Shown: positions 39,839 through 49,630, numbered from the stretch's first letter. The stretch: DNA of 64,000 nucleotides from Sphingomonas sp. 7/4-4 (GCF_027941955.1 NZ_CP115960.1:4344001-4408000), one strand, 5' to 3'. The notes: a model not told the origin generated them from the letters alone. Made by a program: numbers and translations.

Positions 39839-41104
39839 TTACTCCGCCGGCAGCCGTACCCGCACGCGTCCGCCGCCTGCCTCCCGGTTCTCCAGCCGGA
39901 CTTCGCCGCCATGCGCCTCGGCGATCGAGCGGACGATCGCGAGGCCGAGGCCGGTGCCGCCGGTCGCGCGGTTGCGTGAAGCCTCGCCGCGTACGAACGG
40001 GCCGAACAGTGCGTCGGCGCGGTCGCCGGGGAAGCCGGGGCCCTCGTCCTCGACCAGCACTTCGACCCAGCCCGGCGTACAGGACCAGCCCAGCCGCGCC
40101 CGATCGCCATAGCGCACTGCGTTCTCGACCAGGTTGGTGAACAGCCGACGCAGCGCCGCCGGGTCGCCCTCCACGATCACGCGCGGGCCGAGATCGACTT
40201 CCACCGGCACGCCCGCCACTGCGAGGTCCTCACCCAGGCTCTCGATCAGGCTGCCGAGGTCGAGCCGCGCATGCGGCGCCTGGTTGCGATCGTCGCGGGT
40301 GAAGCGCAGCACTGCGCCCAGCATCGCGCGCATTTCGTCGATGTCCGCCGCGGCACGATCGCGTGCCGCCTCGGGAAGCTGCTCGACCCAGAAGGCGATC
40401 CGCGACAGCGGCGTGCCGAGATCGTGCGCGATCGCCGCCAGCATCGTCGTGCGCCCTTCGGCCTGCTGGAGGATGCGATCCTGCATCGCCTCCACTGCCT
40501 CGGCGAGCTCGCGCACTTCGCGGGGGCCGCCGCGCGGGATCGCCGGGCGCGCGCCGAGCCGCGCCCGCGTCGCCGCCTCGGCGAGCTTGCGGATCGGCCG
40601 CGAGATCCGTGCCGCGACGTACCAGGCGAGCACCGACAGAATCGCCAGCGTCAGCAGCATCCCCGCCAGCCGCCGCACGTGCCAGCTGGTGAAAGTGGGC
40701 GGCGGCGCGGTCGAGACGAGGATCCAGCCGTCGCCGTTCTGCAGCCCCACGGTAAAGCTGCCGCGGATGTCGCCGTCGGGATCGCGCGGCGGGAATTCGT
40801 AGAGTCCCTGCACCCGAGCGGCCGGGACGGGGATCAGCTTGGCGATCGCGGCGTCGCGGGCGGGCGAGGACTGCTCCTCGCTACGGCCGAACCGGTCCTC
40901 GCTGGTCCGCGTGACTTCGATGCCGCGGCTGTTGTCCGGCACCCGGCCCGTGCGCAGCGCTTCCGCCACGCGTGCGATCGGCGTCGGCCGGAACCAGGGC
41001 GGCGGACCGCTGAACATCGACGTGAACTGCACCGTCGTCGCGATTAGCGCCGCGGCGATCACCAGCAATACGATCGGGAAGACGATCGAGTGCTTGCGCC
41101 TCAC
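39839..41104 (-). CDS. Sensor histidine kinase
   Basis: 421 residues from a GTG that overlaps the response-regulator stop (GTGA). First span at residues ~5-27, a periplasmic domain of ~130 residues, second span at ~165-187 (LAGMLLTLAILSVLAWYVAA), a HAMP segment (ISRPIRKLAEAA), H-box AAIAHDLGTPLSR, N-box TNLVENAVRYG, and G-boxes DEGPGFPG and GGTGLGLAIV. Typical OmpR-partner kinase. The signal is unknown; the adjacent exported dioxygenase could belong to the same response. Confidence 0.88.
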   Translation of the reverse strand: MRRKHSIVFPIVLLVIAAALIATTVQFTSMFSGPPPWFRPTPIARVAEALRTGRVPDNSRGIEVTRTSEDRFGRSEEQSSPARDAAIAKLIPVPAARVQGLYEFPPRDPDGDIRGSFTVGLQNGDGWILVSTAPPPTFTSWHVRRLAGMLLTLAILSVLAWYVAARISRPIRKLAEAATRARLGARPAIPRGGPREVRELAEAVEAMQDRILQQAEGRTTMLAAIAHDLGTPLSRIAFWVEQLPEAARDRAAADIDEMRAMLGAVLRFTRDDRNQAPHARLDLGSLIESLGEDLAVAGVPVEVDLGPRVIVEGDPAALRRLFTNLVENAVRYGDRARLGWSCTPGWVEVLVEDEGPGFPGDRADALFGPFVRGEASRNRATGGTGLGLAIVRSIAEAHGGEVRLENREAGGGRVRVRLPAE

Positions 41105-41840
41105 TTCGCCGTCACTTCGGCGACGAACATATAGCCTTCGTTGCGGATCGTGCGGATCAGCTCCTCGCGGCCGGGGCGGGCGAGCTTTTTCCGCAATCGG
41201 CTCATCTGCACGTCGATCGCGCGGTCGAAATGCTCGGACATCGTCCCGCGCGAGAGATCGAGCAACATGTCGCGGGTGAGGACGCGCCGCGGCCGCTCGA
41301 CCAGTGCCAGCAGCAGCCGGAACTCGCCGTCGGACAGATTGATGATGACGTTCTCGGGATCGTACAGCTGGCGCGCCACCGGATCGAGGCGCCAGCCGGC
41401 GAAGCGCAGGAAGCCGCGCTCGGGCATTTTCGCGGGGGCTTGTCGCCGCTGCTGCCGCTGCGGCGGAGCACCGAGCGGATCCGCGCCAGCAATTCGCGCG
41501 GATTGGCCGGCTTGGCGACATAATCGTCGGCGCCCATTTCCAGCCCGACGATTCGGTCGACATCCTCGCCGATCACCGAATGGAGGATCACCGCCGGCCC
41601 GGTCTCGCGGTCCATCGAGCGCAGGATCGTCAGCCCGTCCTCGCCGGGCATCATCAGATCGAGCACGACGAGCGCATAGTCATGGGCGGCCATCGCTTCG
41701 CGCATCGCGGTGCCGCCCGCCGCCGTATCGACCACATAACCGTGCTGCGACAGGAAATCCGCGGTCAGTTCGCGGATACCGGGATCGTCGTCGACGATGA
41801 GGAGGCGGGTCTCGAGGTCCAGGGCGTAGGCTAACTGCAT
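41101..41840 (-). CDS. OmpR-family response regulator (one frameshift)
   Basis: Receiver domain with LLIVDDDPG, phosphoacceptor Asp in VVLDLMMPGEDG and the Lys in VAKPANPREL. The frame breaks at five C on the minus strand (plus G at 41434-41438); one more base leads into a winged-helix DNA-binding domain (LSDGEFRLLLALVERPRRVL, then RAIDVQMSRLRKKL). About 246 residues. It probably regulates its own operon through the perfect palindrome about 30 bases upstream of its start. Confidence 0.87.
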
Positions 41841-41869
41841 GTGTGTCGAATGGCAGGTGAACCTATCGG

Positions 41870-41893
41870 CTGCGTTGCAGGGCTGCAACGCAG
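41870..41893. promoter_or_regulatory. Perfect 11-bp palindrome upstream of the two-component operon
   Basis: CTGCGTTGCAG GG CTGCAACGCAG, both arms perfect, 30-53 bases upstream of the response-regulator start. Position and symmetry fit an operator. OmpR-type regulators more often use direct repeats, so another repressor is also possible. The 180 bases further on, up to rpsU, must also hold the rpsU promoter; no clear -35/-10 pair was assigned there. Confidence 0.45.
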
Positions 41894-42079
41894 TGTAATG
41901 CGACGCGTTGTTGCCTCGGAGCCACACTCTGAGGGTGGTATCGGGCCCGGATTCGCGCCGGGGTGCCGCTTCGGACCTTGAAAAATAGGATTTGCGCTGT
42001 TAGGTGGCCCCGATAACGCCGCAGCCTGCGCTCCGGCGAACCCTATTCTATTGTATCGAGATCGGAGCTGTACGGCCTT

Positions 42080-42286
42080 ATGCAAATCATCGTTCGCGAC
42101 AATAATGTCGACCAGGCGCTGCGGGCGCTCAAGAAGAAGCTGCAGCGTGAGGGCGTCTATCGCGAGATGAAGCTCCGCCGTCACTACGAGAAGCCCAGCG
42201 AGAAGCGCGCCCGTGAGCGTGCTGCCGCCGTTCGCCGCGCGCGCAAGCTCGAGCGGAAGCGCGTGGAGCGCGACAGCGCACGGTAA
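42080..42286 (+). CDS. rpsU: 30S ribosomal protein bS21
   Basis: 68 residues, highly basic: starts QIIVRDNNVDQALRALKKK, then LRRHYEKPSEKRARE and an Arg/Lys-rich tail. It binds the small subunit near the 3' end of 16S rRNA and helps mRNA selection. Stand-alone gene with its own terminator just after the stop. Confidence 0.96.
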   Translation: MQIIVRDNNVDQALRALKKKLQREGVYREMKLRRHYEKPSEKRARERAAAVRRARKLERKRVERDSAR

Positions 42287-42291
42287 GAATG

Positions 42292-42315
42292 CTGCGCTTC
42301 GGCGCAGTTTTCTTT
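42292..42315 (+). terminator. rpsU terminator
   Basis: CTGCGC, TTCG tetraloop, GCGCAG and then TTTTCTTT, five bases after the rpsU stop codon. Confidence 0.75.
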
Positions 42316-42374
42316 CACAAAGTGCGTGCAAAGTGCGAAGTTAAGCGGCGGAACGCCGATTTGGGGATGACTCG

Positions 42375-43010
42375 ATGTCCGTGACCGCCGTTCCGCTCCA
42401 GCCCGTCAAGCGGGCCTATAAGGTCTGGTTGTGGATCGGCGTGCTGCTGGCGATAGCGCTGGCCTTCGGCCTCGCATGGCTGGGCACGCGCGAGCAGGTC
42501 GCCGCCAAGCTGCCCAACGATCAGTTCCTGGCGTGGCACAAGGGGCAGACGGGCATTCAGACCACGTCGTCGGGGCTGCAATACCAGGTGCTCAAGGCGG
42601 GCACGGGCCCGACCGCGAATGACCAGGATGGTGTCTCGCTGCAGATCCACGGCACGCTGCGCGACGGCAGCGAGTTCCAGCCCGTCGCGCCGATGCGCTT
42701 CCAGGTCGGCCAGCCGATGATCCCGGGCTTCACCGAGGGCGTGAAGCTGATGAACAAGGGCTCGAAGTTCCGCTTCTGGCTGCCGCCGAAGCTTGGTTAC
42801 GGTGCCGAGCCCGGTGCGCAGGGCCCCGGGGCCGAGCTGGCGGACAAGGTGCTGATCTTCGACGTCGAGATGAGCGAAGTCGTTCCCGCCGCCGTGATCC
42901 AGCAGATGATGATGCAGCAGATGATGCAGCAACAGCAGCGGGGCGGGGCTCCCGGTGGTCCTCCGCAGGGCGCTGACGGTCCGCCGCCGCAGGTCGCTCC
43001 CGGCCAGTAA
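42375..43010 (+). CDS. Membrane-anchored FKBP-type peptidyl-prolyl isomerase
   Basis: 211 residues. One N-terminal span (VWLWIGVLLAIALAFGLAWL) anchors a periplasmic FKBP domain at ~65-175 (SGLQYQVLKAGTG, GTLRDGSEF, GFTEGVKLMNKGSKFRFWLPP, LGYGAE). It should speed prolyl isomerisation during folding of envelope proteins. The C-terminal ~35 residues are Met/Gln-rich and then Gly/Pro-rich and probably disordered. Followed by a clear terminator. Confidence 0.92.
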   Translation: MSVTAVPLQPVKRAYKVWLWIGVLLAIALAFGLAWLGTREQVAAKLPNDQFLAWHKGQTGIQTTSSGLQYQVLKAGTGPTANDQDGVSLQIHGTLRDGSEFQPVAPMRFQVGQPMIPGFTEGVKLMNKGSKFRFWLPPKLGYGAEPGAQGPGAELADKVLIFDVEMSEVVPAAVIQQMMMQQMMQQQQRGGAPGGPPQGADGPPPQVAPGQ

Positions 43011-43019
43011 GTTCTTCCG

Positions 43020-43044
43020 CCCCGGCTTCGGCCGGGGTTTCTTT
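43020..43044 (+). terminator. FKBP gene terminator
   Basis: CCCCGGC, TTCG tetraloop, GCCGGGG and TTTCTTT, 10 bases after the FKBP stop; a strong GC stem. Confidence 0.8.
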
Positions 43045-43066
43045 GTCTAGTCCTGAGGGCGGCGCT

Positions 43067-43830
43067 TCAGCTGGCGGTGTCCAGCACCCAGCGCTCTCCA
43101 TCTTCGAATCCCATCGCAGTCAACTTTCCACTCGAATAAGCGCCGGTGTCGAGGCCGATTCGATGTGATCGCACTTCGACTTCCTCGGTGATCGTGTGGC
43201 CGTGGACGATGATCTTCTCGAACCCGTCATTATGGTCGAGGAACTCGCGGCGGATCCAGCGCAGGTCGCTCGTGCGCTGATCCGTCAGCGCCTGTCCCGG
43301 CTTCACGCCGGCGTGAACGAACGCATAGTCGCCGACGACGATCAGGTCCTCGAAACCCTTCAGGAATGCGATGTGCGATTCAGGCACGCGCTCGGCTAGC
43401 AGTGCATGGAGTGCGGGATAGTCGGAGTCGCGATACTCCGTCTCCGAGATGCCGTAGCTCAGGATGGTCTCGCGTCCGCCGATGCGGACGAAGAAAGCGA
43501 GGGCCTTCAGATCGCCGGCCATCGCCTGCAGGAAGACTTCCTCATGATTCCCGAGCAGGAACTGGCAGTTTCCTGGTCCGGCTGCGATTTCCATCGCGCG
43601 GTCGACGACCTGTGCCGAACGCGGGCCACGATCGATCAGGTCGCCCAGAAAGATGATGTGCGATTGGGCGGGGCCGCGCCTAGCGTCGTCGGCCTCGATG
43701 GCGCCCAGTAGCGCGTTTAGAAGGTCGAGGCGACCGTGCACGTCACCGATGGCATAGATGCGTTGCCCGGCGGGTACGCTCCCTCGATCCTTGGGGGAGC
43801 GGAGCGACGGCGGAAGAGCTGTCCAATCAT
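43067..43830 (-). CDS. Ser/Thr protein phosphatase-type metallophosphatase (one frameshift)
   Basis: About 254 residues. The core motifs are all present: GDVHGRLD, GDLIDRGP, GNHEEV, a C-terminal HAGV and HGHT, which bind the two metals. Two N-termini are possible. I chose the ATG at 43830 reading IGQLFRRRSAPP, which joins the core when the five-C run (plus G 43793-43797) gains a base. The alternative frame from 43891 is unbroken but has an atypical start. Substrate may be phosphoproteins or dinucleoside polyphosphates. Confidence 0.82.
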
Positions 43831-44002
43831 GATATCGCGTTTGTAAAAGCCACTCGCGGCGTCTCTTATTGCACTGCGCGAATGTATCCAAGCTTTATGG
43901 CCGTACGGGGACTGCCGCATGATGGAATGCCGGCGTGTCCCGCAAGCGGTAGAGCTGCTCCGGCCCCGGGGGAGGCCAGAGGCATCCCTTTGGCGCAGCG
44001 CG

Positions 44003-44036
44003 CACAAACAAAAGTGGCGGCCTTTTGGGCCGCCAC
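44003..44036 (-). terminator. Terminator of the small membrane protein gene
   Basis: On the minus strand a perfect 9-bp stem GTGGCGGCC / GGCCGCCAC with a five-base loop is followed by TTTTGTTTGTG, about 30 bases after the stop at 44063. Confidence 0.75.
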
Positions 44037-44062
44037 TCGTAATTCCGGAAGATCCGAACGGC

Positions 44063-44287
44063 TTAGTTGCTGTCGGGATCGTCGTCGTTGTTGGCGAGCG
44101 CAATCGCGCCACCGATGATCGCGGCAGTGGCAAGCACGCCGATGATCACGGCAGGAGCCAACTCGCTATCCTTCTCGCTCGCCGTCGAGGCGCGCGAAAG
44201 CGACAGCTTGGAGGCCGGAGCCGCCACAACTGGGGTGGCAGCCATGGTAACGACCGCAGCCGCCGTAAGAAGCTTTGACAACATCAT
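44063..44287 (-). CDS. Small exported or membrane protein of unknown function
   Basis: About 74 residues from either of two adjacent ATG codons (44287 or 44284), with a perfect GAGGAG four or seven bases upstream. It has a signal peptide (LLTAAAVVTMAATPVVAA), a short Ser-rich linker, then a second hydrophobic segment (VIIGVLATAAIIGGAIALA) and an acidic tail NNDDDPDSN. Own terminator. Nothing in it suggests an enzyme; it looks like a small inner-membrane or periplasmic protein. Confidence 0.75.
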   Translation of the reverse strand: MMLSKLLTAAAVVTMAATPVVAAPASKLSLSRASTASEKDSELAPAVIIGVLATAAIIGGAIALANNDDDPDSN

Positions 44288-44325
44288 TCTACTCCTCTTC
44301 GAGCTCCGGTGCTCTCGTCGGGCAG

Positions 44326-44340
44326 TCCTATGACATAGGA
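44326..44340. promoter_or_regulatory. 15-bp palindrome in the divergent intergenic region
   Basis: TCCTATG A CATAGGA, perfect 7-bp arms, about 40 bases upstream of the small membrane protein start on the minus strand and in the position of a promoter or operator. The rest of 44288-44641 contains the start region of the protease gene and nothing else I can name. Confidence 0.35.
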
Positions 44341-44641
44341 GCACACCGACGGCAACACCTCAAAAACAAGCCCACGACAAACTAGCTCTGCCGTTGCCTG
44401 AACGCAACACTGGTCCGGTTGACCCGAACTCTTTGCTCACAACGTAGACCCGTGCTGCGAGCGCGCGCATTTCTATAACGCGATGCAGCATTAGTGCCAA
44501 GGGGGTTAACGGAAAGTGATTCAATCGCACCGCCGATTTCGAGGCGAATACTGCAGGTTACCACGGGTTTCTGGGGAATCGCGCCGCCGTGACGCAGGCG
44601 TAACGCATTGTGATTGCAGCCTGGACATGGCTAAAGGAGCC

Positions 44642-45703
44642 ATGTTTCACTTGCTTGACCGCATGTTCGGCCGCCTCGCCCGGAATCTTTTTTCGACGGC
44701 CTGCTACCTCTTTCTAGTTCTCGGATCCGTTCCCGCGGAGGCGGACGTGGGGCAGAATCGGGAAACCTTCGAGGCGGTCAGGGAGGCGGACCTCACGCTG
44801 GCGACAATCGGCTGGCGGCTGGCGGTATCCAATGCCCCGCTGTGCGATCGCCTCGAGCCCGGCATTGGGCTGCAGCTGCACACGCCCGACCAATTCGATT
44901 CGGCCTCCCGCACTGCGGCGCAGGCGCATTTTGGATTCGCCACGCCGGTCGCGGTCGAAGGGGTCATCGCCGGCAGCCCGGCGGAACGTGCCGGTCTCCG
45001 CCGGGATGATTCGCTCGTGCGTGTGGGTTCGGTTGACATCGCCGCACTGCCGGGGAAGCCCGCAACGACTCAACGGCTCGTCGCCACGCAGCTGGCAATA
45101 GCTGCCTTGGCGCCCGATGCGCCCGTCGAAGTGGAGGCGATTCGGGCAGGCGTGCCGGTCAAGGTCACGATCCAGCCGGTGCCGGCATGCCGAACCCGTT
45201 TCGAGCTGCTCCTTGGCAGCAGCTACAACGCCTCGGCCGACGGGACGATGGTGCAGATCAGCTCGCAATTCCTCGAAGAATATACGCCGGACCAGGTGGC
45301 CGCCGCGGTCGCTCACGAATTCTCGCATAACATATTGCACCACCGCGACCGGCTGGAGGCGCGGGGCGTCGATTTCGGGATGCTCTCCGGGTTCGGCGCC
45401 AATGTGAAGTATTTCCGCCAGACCGAGCTCCAGGCCGATCTGCTGTCGGTCTATCTGCTCGCCAATGCCGGCTATTCGCCGCATGCGTCGATCGACTTCT
45501 GGAAGCGCTTCGGGCCGAGCAAGGCAGGCGGGATCTTCCGCAGCCGTTCGCATCCGCATTGGCGCGATCGCGTCGCGACGCTCGAGGCGGAGATCGCGAA
45601 GCTCGAGACTATTTCGGCCCGGCCGATGATCCCGAGCCTGATCGCGGAGCGTAGCCAGCCGCTAAGCGGCGACTGGCAGTCGCTGTTGATCCGCAAGAAA
45701 TAA
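44642..45703 (+). CDS. PDZ-containing M48-family metalloprotease, exported
   Basis: About 353 residues from the ATG at 44642 after AAAGGAGCC; an in-frame ATG lies at 44627. The signal peptide ends near SVPAEA. Residues ~100-165 form a PDZ-like domain (GVIAGSPAERAGLRRDDSLVRVG). The catalytic part has VAHEFSHNILHH, the HExxH zinc site, and a likely third ligand in TELQADLLSVYLLANAGY, with an M48-typical end SHPHWRDRVATL. A periplasmic protease for misfolded or regulatory envelope proteins is the likely role. Confidence 0.85.
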   Translation: MFHLLDRMFGRLARNLFSTACYLFLVLGSVPAEADVGQNRETFEAVREADLTLATIGWRLAVSNAPLCDRLEPGIGLQLHTPDQFDSASRTAAQAHFGFATPVAVEGVIAGSPAERAGLRRDDSLVRVGSVDIAALPGKPATTQRLVATQLAIAALAPDAPVEVEAIRAGVPVKVTIQPVPACRTRFELLLGSSYNASADGTMVQISSQFLEEYTPDQVAAAVAHEFSHNILHHRDRLEARGVDFGMLSGFGANVKYFRQTELQADLLSVYLLANAGYSPHASIDFWKRFGPSKAGGIFRSRSHPHWRDRVATLEAEIAKLETISARPMIPSLIAERSQPLSGDWQSLLIRKK

Positions 45704-45708
45704 CGGCA

Positions 45709-47004
45709 TCAGCTGACCAGTCGGAGCGGCTCGTTCCACGTCGCATGCGGTTGGTCCGGCCAGATGCCGCGGGTGTCGTAGACCTGCTTGTCGACGCGCT
45801 CGTCGAGCGGGATCGAGCGGAACACGTCGTGATCGACCAGCACGATGAACGCGCCGCAGGTCTCGATCGCGGCGTCGATGTCGGTCAAAACCGCCCCGGT
45901 GCCGTCGAAGGCGGCCGGGAGGGCGGCGGCATAAGGCTCGACGATCGCGACGCGCTCGCCGAAGCGGCGGGCGATCTCGACTGCCACCTTGAGCGCCGGG
46001 CTCTCGCGGAAGTCGTCGATATTGGCCTTGAAGGCGAGGCCGAGGCAGGCGACGCGCATCGCCGGGTTGGCCTCGATCATCGCAGTTGCCTGGGCGATGA
46101 CGTGTTCGATCTTGCCGTCATTCACTTCCCGGGCAGTGCGGATCAGCGGGGTGCGCTCGGGCGCGGCGCTCACCAGGAACCAGGGATCCACTGCGATGCA
46201 GTGCCCGCCGACGCCCGGGCCCGGCGACAGGATGTTCACGCGGGGATGCCGGTTGGCGAGGCGAATGACTTCCCACACGTCGACGCCCATCTGATCGGCG
46301 ACGAGCGACAATTCGTTGGCGAAGGCGATGTTGACGTCGCGGAACGCATTCTCGGCGAGCTTGGTCATCTCCGCTGCCTTGGCAGTGGTGGTGACGCAGG
46401 CACCGCGGACGAAGCGGCGATAGAATTGCAGCGCCTTGCGGGCGCAGCGCGGCGTGACGCCGCCGATGACGCGATCATTGTCGATCAGTTCGACGAGGAT
46501 ACGGCCGGGCAGCACGCGCTCGGGGCAATAAGCGATCGCTACGTCGGCGCTGCCAACACAATGGCTGGGGATCTTGAGATCGGGCCGCAGCTGCGCGAGC
46601 AGCTCGGTGACCTTTTCGGTGGTGCCGACCGGCGAGGTCGATTCGAGGATGACGACGTCGCCGGCCTTGAGCACGATCGCGATCGTGGTCGCGGCCTTGA
46701 GAACATAGCCGATATCGGGCGCATGGTTCTCGCCGAACGGCGTGGGCACGGCGATGACGAAGACGTCGGAAGGCTCGATCTGGAGCGAGGCGCGCAAATT
46801 GCCGCGCGCCACCACGCCGGAGACGAGGCCGTCGAGATCGATCTCCTCGATATGGACCTTGCCCGAATTGACGGTGTCGACCACCGACTCGTGAACATCG
46901 ACGCCGAGCACTTTCGCGCCGGTGCGCGCGATCACTGCGGCAGTGGGGAGGCCGATATAGCCCAGGCCGAGGACGGCGACCTTGAGCTCAGAATCCGAAA
47001 CCAT
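45709..47004 (-). CDS. wecC: UDP-N-acetyl-D-mannosamine dehydrogenase
   Basis: Oxidises UDP-ManNAc to UDP-ManNAcA, an acidic building block. Dinucleotide fold VAVLGLGYIGLPTAAVIA, STSPVGTTEKV, and the catalytic cysteine in GPGVGGHCIAVDPWFLV, which is the WecC form. Start placed at the ATG at 47004 (MVSDSELK), within the last codons of wecB; the frame itself stays open to 47085. 431 residues. Co-transcribed with wecB, which supplies its substrate. Confidence 0.92.
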   Translation of the reverse strand: MVSDSELKVAVLGLGYIGLPTAAVIARTGAKVLGVDVHESVVDTVNSGKVHIEEIDLDGLVSGVVARGNLRASLQIEPSDVFVIAVPTPFGENHAPDIGYVLKAATTIAIVLKAGDVVILESTSPVGTTEKVTELLAQLRPDLKIPSHCVGSADVAIAYCPERVLPGRILVELIDNDRVIGGVTPRCARKALQFYRRFVRGACVTTTAKAAEMTKLAENAFRDVNIAFANELSLVADQMGVDVWEVIRLANRHPRVNILSPGPGVGGHCIAVDPWFLVSAAPERTPLIRTAREVNDGKIEHVIAQATAMIEANPAMRVACLGLAFKANIDDFRESPALKVAVEIARRFGERVAIVEPYAAALPAAFDGTGAVLTDIDAAIETCGAFIVLVDHDVFRSIPLDERVDKQVYDTRGIWPDQPHATWNEPLRLVS

Positions 47005-48117
47005 GTGCGACGATCCCCGCAATCCGCTCTGCAGCATGGCCGTCGCCGAACGGATTGTGGGCGCGTGCCATGGCAGAATAGGCATGGGGTACGTCGAGGA
47101 GGGTTGAGATTTCGGAAACGATCCGGTCGGGATCGGTGCCGACCAGCTTCGCGGTGCCGGCGGCGATGCCTTCGGGCCGCTCGGTGGTCTCGCGCATCAC
47201 CAGCACCGGCTTGCCGAGCGCGGGCGCCTCTTCCTGCACCCCGCCCGAATCGCTGAGCACGATCTCGGCCATCCCCAAGGCGCGGATGAAGTGCGGGTAA
47301 TCCAGTGGATCGATGCGGCAGATATTGGGCCGATCCCCCAGCACCCGGTCCATCACCGAGACGACGTTGGGATTGGGATGCATCGGAAAGAGCACGGCAG
47401 TGTCGGGCCGCGCGGCGATGCGGGAAATCGCATCGGCGATCCCCGCCATGCCGTCACCGAAATTCTCGCGGCGATGCGTGGTGACGAGGACGAGGCGCTT
47501 GCCGGCGAAGCGTTCGGCGATTTCGTCGAGCCCGGCGGCGAGCGACGGATCGGCGGCGATCCGGGCGCGAGTGGTGTGGAGCGCGTCGATCACCGTGTTG
47601 CCGGTGACATGGATCGTCGACGGATCCACATTCTCGCGGCGCAGTGCCTCGGCGGCGGTTTCGGTGGGGGCGAAATGCTGGTCGGCGATCGGGGCGACGA
47701 TGCGGCGGTTCACTTCTTCGGGCCAGGGCTGGTAGATGTCGCCCGAGCGTAGCCCGGCCTCGACATGGCCGACCGGGATCTTGCGATAATATGCGGCGAG
47801 CGCACCGACCATCGCCGTGGCGGTATCCCCTGGACGAGCACGCGATCGGGCTTTTCGGCATCGAATACCCTGCCCAGGCCGGTGAGCAGGCGTGCAGTGA
47901 GTTCGTCGAGCGACTGGCCCGGCGTCATCACGTCGAGATCCACATCGGGCACGATTCCGGCGATCGTGAGCACCTGATCGAGCAGGCCGCGATGCTGCGC
48001 GGTGACGCAGGTGCGGACGGTGAGCCCGCCCTGTGCCTGAAGCGCCTGGACGACGGGGAAGAGCTTAATCGCTTCGGGGCGCGTGCCGAACACGACGAGG
48101 ACCTTGGGTGCAGACAT
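46988..48117 (-). CDS. wecB: UDP-N-acetylglucosamine 2-epimerase (one frameshift)
   Basis: Non-hydrolysing GT-B-like epimerase making UDP-ManNAc. MSAPKVLVVFGTRPEAIKL at the N-terminus, then after adding one base to the four-C run (plus 47827-47830) DTATAMVGALAAYYRK, HVEAGLRSGD, TTHRRENFG and LSDSGGVQEEAPALGKP. About 376 residues, the family length. Overlaps wecC by 17 bases. Together the pair provides UDP-ManNAcA for a polysaccharide. Confidence 0.92.
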
Positions 48118-48219
48118 GGCGCCTGCTTAGCGCGCGAGGCTTAAGACCGATATAAGCCCGGCGGCATCCGCTTGATCGGCGCTTTGGGAACGGGCAAGGC
48201 GCCGCCAAGGAGAGCCCGA

Positions 48220-49082
48220 ATGATCAAGCCCCTGCGCAAGGCCGTATTTCCCGTGGGGGCCTTGGCACCCGCTTCCTGCCCGCTACCAAGGCGATGCCCA
48301 AGGAGATGCTCCCGGTCGTCGATCGGCCGCTGATCCAGTACGCGGTCGACGAAGCGCTGGAGGCCGGGATCGAGCAGATGATCTTCGTCACCGGGCGCGG
48401 CAAGAGCGCGATCGAGGACCATTTCGACATCGCCTACGAGCTCGAGACGACGATGTCGTCGCGCGGCAAGTCGCTCGATGTTCTCGACGCGACGCGGCTG
48501 CGGCCCGGCGCGGTCGCCTATGTCCGCCAGCAGGAGCCGATGGGGCTGGGCCACGCAGTGTGGTGCGCGCGCGACATCGTCGGCGACGAGCCCTTCGCGG
48601 TGCTGCTCGCTGACGACTTCATGGTCGGCAAGCCGGGCTGCCTCAGGCAGATGGTCGAGGCGTACAACAAGGTCGGCGGCAATCTGATCTGCGCCGAGGA
48701 GGTCCCCGACGACCAGACCCATCGTTATGGTATCATCACTCCGGGCAGCCGCGACGGATCGCTCACTGAGGTCAAGGGGCTGGTCGAGAAGCCGGCCCCG
48801 GGCACCGCGCCGTCCAACCTCTCGGTGATCGGCCGCTACATCCTCCAGCCCGAGGTGATGCGCGTGCTCGAAGGGCAGGAGGCCGGCGCCGGCGGCGAGA
48901 TCCAGCTGACCGACGCAATGGCCCGGATGATCGGCGGCCAGCCTTTCCACGGCCTGACCTTCGCCGGCACGCGTTATGACTGCGGCGACAAGGCCGGCTT
49001 CATCCAGGCCAATATCGCCGTCGCGCTGGAGCGGGACGATCTCGCCCCGGCGATTCGGGCGTTCATCGCCAGCCGGACCTGA
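48220..49082 (+). CDS. galU: UTP-glucose-1-phosphate uridylyltransferase (one frameshift)
   Basis: Makes UDP-glucose, feeding ugd and the other UDP-sugar branches. ATG at 48220 with AAGGAG eight bases upstream. MIKPLRKAVFPVG joins GLGTRFLPATKAMPKE when one G is added to 48255-48259. Later marks are VDEALEAGI, VLLADDFMVG and GGEIQLTDAM. 287 residues. Divergent from wecB by 102 bases. Confidence 0.93.
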
Positions 49083-49097
49083 ACGCCCCGGCCCGGA

Positions 49098-49548
49098 TCA
49101 GGCCGGCTGCTCGACCTGATCGAGATATGCGCCATAGCCTTCCGCTTCCATCCGATCGCGCGGCACGAAGCGCAGCGAGGCCGAATTGATGCAATAGCGC
49201 AGGCCGCCGCGATCGGGCGGGCCATCGTCGAACACATGGCCGAGATGGCTGTCGCCGTTCGCCGAGCGGACTTCGGTGCGGACCATGCCATGCGTGGCGT
49301 CGCGCAGCTCGGCGACGTTGGCGGGCTCGATCGGCTTGGTGAAGCTCGGCCAGCCGCAGCCTGATCTCGTATTTGTCGGAGGAAGCGAACAGCGGCTCGC
49401 CGGAGACTATGTCGACATAGATGCCCGGCTCCTTGTTGTTCAGATATTTGCCGGTGCCGGGACGTTCGGTGCCGCTTTTCTGCGTCACGAAGAATTCTTC
49501 GGGAGAGAGGGCGGCGAGGGCCTCGTCGGTCTTGCGATACTGGGTCAT
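49098..49548 (-). CDS. msrB: Peptide-methionine (R)-S-oxide reductase, zinc-less type (one frameshift)
   Basis: Repairs oxidised methionine in proteins. ATG at 49548 with GGAG six bases upstream. The N-terminal frame ends around SSDKYE; dropping one base near 49365 continues SGCGWPSFTKPI to the active-site cysteine in RYCINSASLRF. About 149 residues. The usual CxxC zinc pair is replaced by IYVDIVSGEPLF, so this is a form without structural zinc. Convergent with galU. Confidence 0.87.
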
Positions 49549-49630
49549 GCGGATCTCCGTTTCGTCGCCCATATGGGAACAGGCAGGCGCGGCTTCCACA
49601 GGTGCGGCGCGATCGGCTATCGGCGCAGGC

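Noticed and set aside
45745..47256. 503-residue plus-strand ORF opposite wecC/wecB
   Set aside because: The minus strand encodes clear wecC and wecB; the plus ORF is an Asp/Gly/Arg-rich shadow without motifs.
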